Assembly: GCF_001468135.1 (NCBI RefSeq)
Contig: NZ_LNYU01000091.1
Span: forward strand, 427,014-491,013
Reading direction: 5' to 3'
Length of the DNA: 64,000 nucleotides
DNA from: Legionella santicrucis
GTDB taxonomy: Bacteria; Pseudomonadota; Gammaproteobacteria; Legionellales; Legionellaceae
Made by a program: the position numbers and the translations under genes. A model generated the notes under the pieces. The model had not been told where the DNA came from, searched no databases, and saw nothing but the letters and a program-made list of their open reading frames with translations. Every line of letters begins with the position of its first letter. Positions within the stretch are counted from its first letter, which is position 1. Shown in pieces: positions 27,997 through 36,432 of the stretch.

Positions 27997-29658
27997 TCAA
28001 GTTTCTCTTGGCAAAATAAGACTAAAACTCGCTCCATTTAATATTTTCGAGTTAGTGATTAAAAGTAATCCACCATGCAAACTCACTATGGACTTCGTAA
28101 TCGATAAACCAAGTCCAATATGTTTGCCTGTTGTGTCAGTTGAATTTAATGTTGTAAAGGGTTCAAAGATTTTTTCTCGCTCTTGTTTTGGAACTCCTGG
28201 ACCATCATCATCTACACGAATAATCACTGATTTATTTTGATATTCCAAATTTATTACTATTTCTTTATGGGCATATTTAAGCGCATTACTAATGAGATTA
28301 TTTACAGCGTGGTATAACAGCGTGGGATCAAATGATACAAATTCATTATCACTTTTTTGGTAATTAAATAATACCTTTACTTCATAGTATTGATGATTTT
28401 TCAATAAGTTATCAAGCCATTGACGTAAATTAAGTCGTTCCTTGTTTATTTTAAGTTCCCTTGTAACGCTTTGTGAGTACAATAAAAAAGTATGAATCAA
28501 TCGATTCAATTCTTGTATGTCTTCTTCAATACTTTCAAAGTGTTCGTTTTCTTCGCTAAACTGACTTTTAAGTTTTTTTAAGGAGTCAATCGCTAATTGT
28601 ATGGTGTATAAAGGAGTACGAATTTCATGAGCAACAAATCGAGCCATATTTTGTTGTGACTGTATCAGTAAATTTATTTTGTTGCCCATAGCAACAACAT
28701 TTTCATAAACGCCTCTTAAAGTTGAAAAGCGATTTAGGTTTACATCATAGTTAAAGTGGCCTTGGCTATATTCCTGGGTTAATTTATGTATTTTTGCGCT
28801 ATTTCTATTGAATAACCAAGTGAGAACCACCACGGCAAAAATAGTCAAAAAGGTTATTGTTATAACAAAATATACTTGAATCTCAGATAATCGCAGTGAA
28901 AAATAGGGATAGTTTAATGGTCCCACGGTTATTATTTTATCACTGTCAGGAATTTTAAAATAAACAGTTGTTATAGGACTCTCATCAAATGGAATCTCAT
29001 AAACTACATCATTATCTATTAACCTGTTTCTTGCTCTATGGGAAATATTTTTATTATGAACTGATGTGAGTTTTAAAGGAATTTGATACTGGAACTGGAG
29101 CTGAATTATTGCCTTCTCCCATTCGCTCATTGGGAGAGTCTTTAACGTGTTCAAAATAAGAGTTCGCATCAAATAGGTTGCACCTTTAACCATATCATTG
29201 ATCGATGCCCCCATCCGTACTTTTAAAACAGAAGAACTCTTATTAATTCGCTTGTAGGCATAGACATCATGAATACTATATGTCAAAAACATAAGATTCT
29301 TTGCATCTTTATAAACAATTTTATCTGCTAGCAATTGTTCTGTTTCCGTATCTGTAAAAGGTAAGGAATTAATATCAATAACTTGAGCAATATTAGGGTT
29401 AGATGGAAATAACTTTTTTAACTCCTCATTAGACCTCTTTCGAAACGCTACTGTGGAGAATGTCGCAACAGATTTATTTGATGCGTTTGAATTCAGTACT
29501 ATTTGTTCTAGTGCGGAAAAATTACCTACGCCTAAAATCTCCTGAGTTTTTTGAGACATTATTCGTATTGAATGTGTAAAGGATAGATAAAAGCCTAAAA
29601 GGATAAAAAAGAGGATGAACAAAGAGGCAAAAATTGTTTTTAAGTATAATTTAATCAT
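27997..29658 (-). CDS. Two-component sensor histidine kinase
   Basis: A 553-residue inner membrane kinase. TM1 is at about 8-28, a long periplasmic sensor domain follows to about 262, TM2 at about 263-285, then HisKA and HATPase domains. The phosphorylated His is in RFVAHEIRTPLYTI, the N box in NNLISNALKYAHKE, G1 in VDDDGPGVPKQE and G2 in IGLGLSITKSIV. The stimulus is unknown; the periplasmic domain is not recognised. It follows the response regulator with an 8-bp overlap, forming a cognate pair. Confidence 0.92.
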   Translation of the reverse strand: MIKLYLKTIFASLFILFFILLGFYLSFTHSIRIMSQKTQEILGVGNFSALEQIVLNSNASNKSVATFSTVAFRKRSNEELKKLFPSNPNIAQVIDINSLPFTDTETEQLLADKIVYKDAKNLMFLTYSIHDVYAYKRINKSSSVLKVRMGASINDMVKGATYLMRTLILNTLKTLPMSEWEKAIIQLQFQYQIPLKLTSVHNKNISHRARNRLIDNDVVYEIPFDESPITTVYFKIPDSDKIITVGPLNYPYFSLRLSEIQVYFVITITFLTIFAVVVLTWLFNRNSAKIHKLTQEYSQGHFNYDVNLNRFSTLRGVYENVVAMGNKINLLIQSQQNMARFVAHEIRTPLYTIQLAIDSLKKLKSQFSEENEHFESIEEDIQELNRLIHTFLLYSQSVTRELKINKERLNLRQWLDNLLKNHQYYEVKVLFNYQKSDNEFVSFDPTLLYHAVNNLISNALKYAHKEIVINLEYQNKSVIIRVDDDGPGVPKQEREKIFEPFTTLNSTDTTGKHIGLGLSITKSIVSLHGGLLLITNSKILNGASFSLILPRET

Positions 29659-30349
29659 TTATCGCCCATGAGTCCGATAGCAATAGATATCCTTTGCCAT
29701 AAATCGTTTTAATTCGATAAGGATGATCGATGTTGTCGCCCAAAATCTTTCTTAATCGTGATATCTTAAGATCAATACTTCTGTCTATCCCATCATATTC
29801 TCTACCACGTAGTGCGTAGGCAATATTATCTCGGCTCAAAACAATATCCGCATTCTTTGCTAATAAAGTCAGTAATTCATATTCACTTGGGCTTAAATCA
29901 ACATATTTTCCAGAATAAATTACACTTTTTTTTGTCAAATCAATAACTAAATTATCAAATTGGATTTTTTTAGTCGCCTCAATGACGTTCGGTCTTCTTA
30001 AAAGTGCAATAATTCGCGCTTTTAATACCTCCTCTTTAACAGGCTTAGTTACATAGTCATCAGCCCCAAGCTTAAGGCTTGCTACCTCGTTTTGCTCGGT
30101 GTTCAAGGCAGTTAACATCAGTATCTTACCCTGATATTCATCACGTACTGTTTCACAAATCTGCTCACCATTCATCCCTGGCAACATGATATCAAGAATC
30201 ACTAAATCAGGCTGCTCTCTAATGATACGATAAACAGCGCTATCACCTCGAGATTCTGTAGTCACATGATATCCTTCATCCGTAAGCATTTTTTTTAAGT
30301 ACTTAACTAATTTAAGGTTATCTTCAATCAACAGTATGTTTGCTTTCAT
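29651..30349 (-). CDS. OmpR-family response regulator
   Basis: A 232-residue DNA-binding response regulator. The receiver domain has the acidic pair E9/D10, phospho-acceptor D53 in VILDIMLPGMNG and K102 in DDYVTKPVKEE. The C-terminal winged helix (about 130-230) has LSPSEYELLTLLAKN, then SRDNIAYALRG and the ending RIKTIYGKGYLL. It is the first gene of the pair with the histidine kinase. Genes it controls cannot be told from the sequence. Confidence 0.94.
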   Translation of the reverse strand: MKANILLIEDNLKLVKYLKKMLTDEGYHVTTESRGDSAVYRIIREQPDLVILDIMLPGMNGEQICETVRDEYQGKILMLTALNTEQNEVASLKLGADDYVTKPVKEEVLKARIIALLRRPNVIEATKKIQFDNLVIDLTKKSVIYSGKYVDLSPSEYELLTLLAKNADIVLSRDNIAYALRGREYDGIDRSIDLKISRLRKILGDNIDHPYRIKTIYGKGYLLLSDSWAIND

Positions 30350-30576
30350 TATTTACATTTCTATGAGAATTAATATTATTGTAGTAATACTGGCCTATAA
30401 TTCTCCAATCAATTCAGCACAAATTTCAAAGTTATTACCTCTTATGTACCACTACCCACGCAAAATACCCCATCTGCCTTTCTAGGCACATCAAAAAAAA
30501 GCAATCAATACAAAGTTTATACAATCACCGAGCTCTGTTTCAGTATAATGAATTGAGTAATACCCAGGGGAAAAAT

Positions 30577-32166
30577 ATGAAAGAAAAGGCAGTTAAATTC
30601 GCAACCTCACTTATTGAAGATTTGAGTTCATTGACATCTAAATCTCCCACAGCAGAGTCTGATATAGAAAGAATTAGGAAAAAAACCATGATATCGCAAG
30701 TAAGTGTCGCCACGGTGATAGGCGACAGCGCTCCTGTAACTCATGGCTATGGAGATGAAACCGTAGATAAAGACACGGTATTTGGAGCTGCGTCTCTGAG
30801 TAAACCTGTATTTACTTACCTAGTATTAAAGCTTGTAGAAGCTGGAAAACTCTCTTTAGATATGAATGGTTTTAATAATATTTTGCCCTTTAAGTCTTTC
30901 TGCGAAAAACATGGTTTTGTATGGAAAAATGATGAAGAAATTAATGAAGAGGATATTTCGCGAATTAATGCATTTACACCAGCCATGATTCTCTCTCATA
31001 AAACTGGCTTTGATTTAAATCGAAAAAATCAAGTGAATCATCAATTTGAACCTAGCCAAGAATATTATCGATATTCAGGATTCCCCTTGTTTTATTTGCA
31101 AAAAGTTATTGAAAAACTTCACGAACCAAAACTTGCTCTCATGCCAGATAATGATGTTTTTGAAAAAAATAAACTGTATGTCTCTATTAATCCACCGAAT
31201 CTAAAGTATAAAATTGTTGACCTTATGGGTGAAGGGAAAACCGGTACTATCAACTTAGAAGAGATGAGTTGTAATTTACAAAAACTCACTGATATACAGG
31301 AGCTTAATCCGTACCGCGCCAAAATTCTTGAAGAAGTAGCAAAACGAGGGCATATCGCAAACCTTGAAGTACTTGCTCATCAATATGTGTTCGATCCATT
31401 ACATATGGACCACAGCAGTTTTGGCGAAAAACCATGTGCCGCTAATAGTTTAATAACTACTGCCGAAGATTATGTGCGTTTTGTGCAAGCATGGATGAAT
31501 GATAAAAAACTACAATATGCGTTTAACCCCCAAATTCATATGACTCAAGATCCCTGGGCAAAAAAGATGGTTTCGAATCAAAGCGATCTAAAATATGTGG
31601 CTGAATGTTTAGGGTTTCAACTTGAAGTTGATGAATATGCTAAACCTCTTACTGCGTTTAAAACAGGTGATATGGGTCCATGGAGAGGATGGGTTGCAAT
31701 CGATTTAAGTGATGATTTAAAAGAAAGAAGGGCAACCGTTTATTTTGCAAAAGGCCCAGATCCTGATGGGAACGGACATATTCTCGCTGAAGCATTAATA
31801 AAACCTAATTTTCAATTAGATCATGGGATGAAATGGTTTAAAGAAAAATATGGTTTTGCTACTGGCTGGGAGGAAAATTGGGAGGCTTTGCAGCAAATAC
31901 GATGTAATCGCGGGATACATTACCAAGAACAATCACCGAAACTGCCCCAATCCGAGAAGGAGGTTATTAAGCCTATTGATAGTATCCAAAAAATGTTGCA
32001 GTTAATGCCACCTAGCCCAAAACCAACACTAAAAACAAATCAATCTCAAAAACAAGAAACAAATTCAAATCAGCCTATTCAAAAAGTTGAGACGATAAGA
32101 AATGATAGTAAAGCACAAGAGGAGACAAAATTTAATCCCACTCCATTTTCTTATACGCCTTACTAA
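30577..32166 (+). CDS. Beta-lactamase-like serine hydrolase with long C-terminal tail
   Basis: A 529-residue cytosolic-looking protein of the class C beta-lactamase/penicillin-binding fold. The SxxK nucleophile motif is in FGAASLSKPVFTYL and the tyrosine motif in YYRYSGFPLFYL. There is no signal peptide, unlike periplasmic relatives. Residues about 440-529 form a Pro/Gln/Ser/Lys-rich disordered tail ending SKAQEETKFNPTPFSYTPY; disordered polar tails occur in Dot/Icm effectors, so translocation is possible. I start at ATG 30577 (preceded by CAGGGG) rather than the in-frame TTG at 30553. Confidence 0.75.
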   Translation: MKEKAVKFATSLIEDLSSLTSKSPTAESDIERIRKKTMISQVSVATVIGDSAPVTHGYGDETVDKDTVFGAASLSKPVFTYLVLKLVEAGKLSLDMNGFNNILPFKSFCEKHGFVWKNDEEINEEDISRINAFTPAMILSHKTGFDLNRKNQVNHQFEPSQEYYRYSGFPLFYLQKVIEKLHEPKLALMPDNDVFEKNKLYVSINPPNLKYKIVDLMGEGKTGTINLEEMSCNLQKLTDIQELNPYRAKILEEVAKRGHIANLEVLAHQYVFDPLHMDHSSFGEKPCAANSLITTAEDYVRFVQAWMNDKKLQYAFNPQIHMTQDPWAKKMVSNQSDLKYVAECLGFQLEVDEYAKPLTAFKTGDMGPWRGWVAIDLSDDLKERRATVYFAKGPDPDGNGHILAEALIKPNFQLDHGMKWFKEKYGFATGWEENWEALQQIRCNRGIHYQEQSPKLPQSEKEVIKPIDSIQKMLQLMPPSPKPTLKTNQSQKQETNSNQPIQKVETIRNDSKAQEETKFNPTPFSYTPY

Positions 32167-32220
32167 CAATAAGAAAAAACTAAATAGAGATGTGGCGGTG
32201 ACATTAAAATGACTACAATC

Positions 32221-32541
32221 TTATTTTTTAAGTTCTGTTAATAGGTTACGCTCTTGATTAGCTCTGCTTTGAAAGCTTTGCAAGGGCACCACTTTCCACT
32301 TTAGAACACCCCATCCAGGTATTTCTCGAAGGAGCTGATCAACTTCATCATTTGATGATGCGTCTAAAATAAATGAAAAAGCTCTATCACCGACTAAAAC
32401 CCCTCCAGCAATAATTTTTTTCATACGCTCAAGTTGAATAAGCATATCAAAAGTAGCAAGGATTCCATTCTCCAATACAGCAATGGTCTCTTCGTTTGAG
32501 GCAAAACCAGGTCCTTGCGACGCTGTAACTAAATACATCAT
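32221..32541 (-). CDS. Small ferredoxin-like-fold protein (muconolactone isomerase-like)
   Basis: A 106-residue protein that resembles the muconolactone isomerase/YciI dimeric alpha-beta barrel families: an N-terminal strand MYLVTASQGPG, a helix, AGGVLVGDRAFSFILDA and EVDQLLREIPGWGVLKW followed by a strand VVPLQSF. Proteins of this fold bind small aromatic or lactone ligands or act as monooxygenases. The start is preceded by AAGGAGAAA. No catabolic genes are nearby. Confidence 0.55.
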   Translation of the reverse strand: MMYLVTASQGPGFASNEETIAVLENGILATFDMLIQLERMKKIIAGGVLVGDRAFSFILDASSNDEVDQLLREIPGWGVLKWKVVPLQSFQSRANQERNLLTELKK

Positions 32542-32641
32542 CCTAATTTCTCCTTAAATAATTTTGACGTACGCAAATTAAAGTAACAGGATTTGATACC
32601 GCCTACAATACCCCCCAATCAGACATCACAAAGATCAATTA

Positions 32642-33622
32642 TTAAGCCTCCATATTCTTGAGATATTTTCTAAGACAACCTGCGAGTGGACTAAGCCTAT
32701 TGAGATAATAAGTCCTATAAGCATGTAGATCTACGCTTAACATAAACTGATAACAAGCCAATGTGCTCCAAATCAGCCGTATTTGTTTGGCTAAAAGAAA
32801 TGCCTCTAACAACCGTTTTTTTGGCGCTAATTTCAACCAATTTTCCAAACAGGCCTCTTGAAGCTTCTGATAGATAGCATCCCCTTCTTTTATGCCGTGG
32901 TGAATCATTGATTGTTCAAGACAGGTATGTAGCGAAAAAAATGGATGAATAAGAGCCGTCTCGCCCCAATCTACGAAGGTCATCTTTTTAGTCTCTTGAT
33001 CAATAAGAACATTCTTATCATGAAAATCGTGATAACCTATAGTTTCAGGAATCCCATAGCTGGATAATAAGTTGCATTGGGCTAAAAATGGTGGGCTTAA
33101 TGCTTGTAATCTTTGCAATTCTTCATTCGTTAAACCCTCTGTTTTTAAAAAAGTGGTTTGGCTGACCATTTGATCATAAAGGAAAGGTAATTTATCTAAC
33201 CGCCAATCGGGGATGCCCAATTGCAGCAAGGTGGTAATATAAGCTTCTGTTGCACGTTGAATCGCGGCATATTGCTGCACTGCTTGGCACAATAGTTCGG
33301 GTTTAAAACCAGCTTTAAGCGTTTCACGCAAAGGCTTCCCGGCATCTTTCATCAGAAAGCAATGTAAATCATCATTAATAGCTATCACCCTCGGCACATG
33401 AGCATGGAGTTGCTCGGATAACCACCGAATAATCTTAGGCTCATTCGATAAAAAAGCAGATGATGGTGTTTGTTTTAAATAAAAATCACCCATTGATGTT
33501 GAAAAGCGCATCACCTTCGACCAAGGCGTTGATAACACGATTTCCGGTGTGCGTTCTATTACATAGCCATTGGAAATCAGGCAATTGATCCCCCATTTGC
33601 AAAAGGGCAGTTGCTTATTCAT
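32642..33622 (-). CDS. Aminoglycoside phosphotransferase/choline kinase-like kinase
   Basis: A 326-residue kinase of the APH superfamily. The catalytic loop is IGYHDFHDKNVLID (HxDxxxxN) and the metal-binding motif is MTFVDWGETAL in place of DFE/DWE. The N-terminal lobe has FYLKQTP as the likely ATP-anchoring lysine. The substrate is unknown; members phosphorylate antibiotics, choline, homoserine or sugars. It lies 62 bp downstream of tdk and is codirectional. Confidence 0.8.
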   Translation of the reverse strand: MNKQLPFCKWGINCLISNGYVIERTPEIVLSTPWSKVMRFSTSMGDFYLKQTPSSAFLSNEPKIIRWLSEQLHAHVPRVIAINDDLHCFLMKDAGKPLRETLKAGFKPELLCQAVQQYAAIQRATEAYITTLLQLGIPDWRLDKLPFLYDQMVSQTTFLKTEGLTNEELQRLQALSPPFLAQCNLLSSYGIPETIGYHDFHDKNVLIDQETKKMTFVDWGETALIHPFFSLHTCLEQSMIHHGIKEGDAIYQKLQEACLENWLKLAPKKRLLEAFLLAKQIRLIWSTLACYQFMLSVDLHAYRTYYLNRLSPLAGCLRKYLKNMEA

Positions 33623-33684
33623 ATTTTATAGGTTCACTCACAATGGCTATACTTTTTGAGCGCGCAGAAGAATAGTCTTCATTT

Positions 33685-34299
33685 TTAAAGAATCGATTGT
33701 TCACAAAACTCAGTATCCATCATCGTAATGCCTGGATCTCGTATTTTGAAATGCTTGCGGCATGTTGATGAATACATATCGTTACCGCCGATCACGACCT
33801 GATCGCCTTCAGTAATAACGACTCCCTGTGCATTTAATCGTAAGATCATTGTTGCTTTTCGACCACAATGACAGATTGTTTTAAGTTCGACAAGTTCATC
33901 AGCCCATGCTAAGAGATACTGACTTCCTTCAAATAATTCACCGCGAAAATCGGTACGTAAACCATAAGCAAGAACAGGGATTTCTAGTTGATCGGTGATT
34001 TCTGTTAATTGATGCACTTGGATTCTTGTTAAGAACTGTGCTTCATCAACCAAAATACACGCATATTTTTGTCCTTGTTTCATTACTTTCTGGTACAGAT
34101 CATCATTGGTATTAAAAATTAAGGCCTCTTCAGACAATCCAATGCGAGAATGCACCACTCCTTGTTGGTAACGATTATCTATAGCAGGAGTAAATAATAA
34201 AGTTTGCATCCCTCGTTCACGGTAGTTGTAACTGGATTGCAAAAGTACTGTACTTTTTCCTGCATTCATTGCCGCAAAATAAAAATAGAGTTTTGCCAT
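33685..34299 (-). CDS. tdk: Thymidine kinase
   Basis: A 204-residue type II thymidine kinase of the pyrimidine salvage pathway. The P-loop is [15 protein letters not shown], the Walker B and switch region is [10 protein letters not shown], and the zinc-binding [16 protein letters not shown] and TCRKHF supply cysteines. The thymidine-binding lasso is near the C-terminus. I chose ATG 34299 since the family starts at [12 protein letters not shown]; a TTG four codons upstream is possible. Confidence 0.93.
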   Translation of the reverse strand: MAKLYFYFAAMNAGKSTVLLQSSYNYRERGMQTLLFTPAIDNRYQQGVVHSRIGLSEEALIFNTNDDLYQKVMKQGQKYACILVDEAQFLTRIQVHQLTEITDQLEIPVLAYGLRTDFRGELFEGSQYLLAWADELVELKTICHCGRKATMILRLNAQGVVITEGDQVVIGGNDMYSSTCRKHFKIRDPGITMMDTEFCEQSIL

Positions 34300-34407
34300 G
34301 AGAAAGCTCAATTTTTTTTTAAATTGCAGCCATCATAGCATTTCTCTGGTATAGTACAAAAAATATATTTTTATCGTTAACATATCTTTTGCACACATGA
34401 GATAGCT

Positions 34408-34875
34408 ATGAATTCAAAAATAAAATCCTTTTTTGCTGTTTTAATTTTAATGGCCATATCATCAATAAGCCAAGCAGATGTACAGCTTAAAGACATTCAA
34501 GGAAACACTATTTCTTTTTCATCTTTGAAAGGAAAATGGATTCTTATTAATTACTGGGCAAGTTGGTGTAAAACGTGTATTGATGAAATTCCTGAACTCA
34601 ATCGCTTTTATCAAAAACACGAAAATGACTCTGTCGCATTATTTGCAGTCAATTATGACGAGTTACCTTTACATAAACAAAAAAGGCTCATCAAAAAATT
34701 CAATATCCTTTATCCTTCTCTCGCATCTAATCCCGCGTTTGCTTTAGGCTTAGGAGATATTATGGGTGTACCGGTCACTTTTATTATTAATCCACAGGGC
34801 AAACTTGTGAATACACTTTATGGTGGACAAGATATATCATCCCTAGATTCCGCGATAATGAACCTTAAGTCTTAA
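34408..34875 (+). CDS. Periplasmic TlpA/ResA-like thiol-disulfide protein
   Basis: A 155-residue exported thioredoxin-fold protein. The signal peptide runs to about residue 23 (SISQA), and the active site is WASWCKTCIDEIPELN, with cis-Pro in MGVPVTFIINPQG. Such proteins reduce disulfides in apocytochrome c or other periplasmic targets. The central insertion of ResA/TlpA is seen as FAVNYDELPLHKQ. No cytochrome c maturation gene is adjacent. Confidence 0.88.
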   Translation: MNSKIKSFFAVLILMAISSISQADVQLKDIQGNTISFSSLKGKWILINYWASWCKTCIDEIPELNRFYQKHENDSVALFAVNYDELPLHKQKRLIKKFNILYPSLASNPAFALGLGDIMGVPVTFIINPQGKLVNTLYGGQDISSLDSAIMNLKS

Positions 34876-34932
34876 TAAATAGGGGTTGATTCGCATTTTG
34901 CTAGCAAAGACTCAGCATACCAAAGAGTTAAA

Positions 34933-35157
34933 ATGCCTCATTTAGCCATTATGTCTCCGGAAGATGTCATTAAAGTCGTAAAACCAAAAATTGACGATCT
35001 CCAAAGAATAGCAGCAATGAATACTCAGATCATTGTCGATACTACTTATGAGATAAATATTGGTTTAAAAAAACTTTTAAAAAGTGGAAGAATAAAAGAG
35101 CTGCGCTATGAAGAAGAACTAAAACAAAATAAAGAAGAATTAATTCATGTAGACTGA
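34933..35157 (+). CDS. Truncated paralogue of the 40625-41581 protein
   Basis: This 74-residue protein aligns with the first 70-odd residues of the 318-residue protein at 40625: NTQIIVDTTYEINIGLKKLL versus NTQIINDTTHEIEHGLKDLL, and ELKQNKEEL versus ELKQNKDEL. It then stops, so it is either a degraded copy or a small domain kept on its own. The DNA has diverged a good deal, so the duplication is not recent. It marks the left edge of the accessory island. Confidence 0.55.
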   Translation: MPHLAIMSPEDVIKVVKPKIDDLQRIAAMNTQIIVDTTYEINIGLKKLLKSGRIKELRYEEELKQNKEELIHVD

Positions 35158-35188
35158 AATATTGCACGACTCTCTTTCCAAGGGAAAA

Positions 35189-35527
35189 CTATTTTTGAAA
35201 TATTATGGATAAAAGATCTAATACCTTATTTTGAGCTTCCCTTTCAATAACACCTAATTTTTTGACAATACGAGTGCGATCTATTGACCTCAGCTGATCA
35301 AGTACAATCTGCCCTTTTTTATCTTTAAATTCTGTCAATATTCTAGTTGGAAAATTGTCTTTAATGGTGCTGGTCATCGGAGCAATAATAACTGTTTTCA
35401 ACCTGCTCAAATTCATTGAGTCAGGTGAAATAATTACTGCTGGACGTGTTTTTTTTATTTCAGAACCAACTGTAGGATCGAGGTTTACTAAAAAAACATC
35501 AAACCTTTTTATTTTTACCATGTCCAT
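35189..35527 (-). CDS. mazF: MazF/PemK-family endoribonuclease toxin
   Basis: A 112-residue toxin of the MazF/PemK family, sequence-specific mRNA interferases. The signature FDVFLVNLDPTVGSEIKKTR and PAVIISPDSMN are present, followed by TVIIAPMTSTI and VLDQLRSIDRTRIVKKLG. Toxins of this family cut single-stranded RNA and are neutralised by an upstream AbrB-type antitoxin, here overlapping by 13 bp. The pair probably stabilises the island or acts in stress. Confidence 0.92.
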   Translation of the reverse strand: MDMVKIKRFDVFLVNLDPTVGSEIKKTRPAVIISPDSMNLSRLKTVIIAPMTSTIKDNFPTRILTEFKDKKGQIVLDQLRSIDRTRIVKKLGVIEREAQNKVLDLLSIIFQK

Positions 35528-35772
35528 TCATCCTTATCAAAATCATTGCTTAGATTTAAATGAGCCTCCTCACTTCTATCATCTACAACAGCATTGAATT
35601 GCTCTAACCATCCTTCTTGCTGATTTTTGATTGGAATTAACGTAAGCACGCCATTTTCATCTACTCTAATTTCTAATTCTTCGCCAGGATGTAAATGAGC
35701 TTCTTTAATGATAACTGAGGGAATACGAATTCCGATTGAATTTCCCCATTTAGTTAAAGTAACAGTAGACAT
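35515..35772 (-). CDS. mazE: AbrB/MazE-type antitoxin
   Basis: An 85-residue antitoxin with an N-terminal SpoVT-AbrB DNA-binding fold: TLTKWGNSIGIRIPSVII and HPGEELEIRVDENG. The C-terminus (about 50-85) is acidic (DDRSEEAHLNLSNDFDKDE), suited to binding the toxin. I start at ATG 35772, the standard family start; the longer frame to 35823 would run through the operator palindrome. It probably represses its own operon through the palindrome 14 bp upstream. Confidence 0.88.
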   Translation of the reverse strand: MSTVTLTKWGNSIGIRIPSVIIKEAHLHPGEELEIRVDENGVLTLIPIKNQQEGWLEQFNAVVDDRSEEAHLNLSNDFDKDEWTW

Positions 35773-35785
35773 TGTAACTCCAATA

Positions 35786-35823
35786 ATGTATATCCATAGT
35801 ATAATTATACTATGGATATACAT
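35786..35823. promoter_or_regulatory. Perfect 38-bp palindrome, likely mazEF operator-promoter
   Basis: The sequence from ATGTATATCCATAGTATAAT to its exact inverse is a perfect palindrome with no spacer. It contains ATTATA/TATAAT elements on both strands that could be a minus-10, and it ends 14 bp before the antitoxin start. This is the expected layout for an autoregulated toxin-antitoxin operator bound by an AbrB-type dimer. Confidence 0.75.
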
Positions 35824-36218
35824 TTATTCAAGCCCTTGCTGTGCGAAAATGAATAACTTATAAATAACTCACCGCTAGAATAAGGAAAATTAAGGTGAGT
35901 TTTCCCAACGTTGCTTCTTTTAAAAGCTAAATAAATCTCTTTTTCAAGTATCGCCCTATTTCGAAGTTCGTTTCCTACTTAAAGTCTACCTAATCAGACT
36001 TTTTAAGACACTATTATGGTCTACCTTATGTATATATTTCTCTTCCTTTAATTATTGTTTGAATATTTATTAACTATTTAAGTTGGAGATAGACTGTTTT
36101 TTAAGTAAAACTTAAATCTACTGGGGATTATCTTTATCCAATTCTCGTTTAAGTCTTAGATATTGATTAGGATTTCTCGAGGTGAGATTATCAATTATAT
36201 GTTTAGCGACAAAACTAA
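35824..36218. other. Intergenic stretch without recognised features
   Basis: AT-rich sequence between the toxin-antitoxin operator and a transposase remnant. A short reading frame on the minus strand (36118-36231) has no recognisable content. I see no promoter, hairpin or RNA here that I would defend. Confidence 0.4.
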
Positions 36219-36413
36219 GATCATTATTCATTTTGGTCAACTGGAATAGATGCTGTACTAATAACCCTGGCTCATGTAGAGCATGCTCTTGCCTCCATTT
36301 GCAATCGAAAAGGACCAAGAGCAAAATATATTGGTTTAAGACTTAATGAGTATGATTTAAACAGAACTGCCATGGCGATAAATTTATATATCGCTATGAA
36401 TTTAGCTGCGTAA
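36219..36413 (+). pseudogene. Remnant of a transposase C-terminus (possibly IS1182-type)
   Basis: A 64-codon open stretch with no start, ending in TAA at 36411, contains STGIDAVLITLAHVEHAL and GPRAKYIGLRLNEYDLNRTA then AMAINLYIAMNLAA. The pattern of a basic RxxxYxGLxxxxxxxxxTAxAxNL at the end resembles the C-terminus of IS1182/IS5-like transposases. It is isolated from the rest of any element, so it is read as a decayed insertion sequence. Confidence 0.4.
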
Positions 36414-36432
36414 ATTTAAATCATTCGACGCT

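Noticed and set aside
36118..36324. Short minus-strand reading frame after the toxin-antitoxin region
   Set aside because: No ribosome site, no recognised content, and it overlaps the transposase remnant on the other strand.
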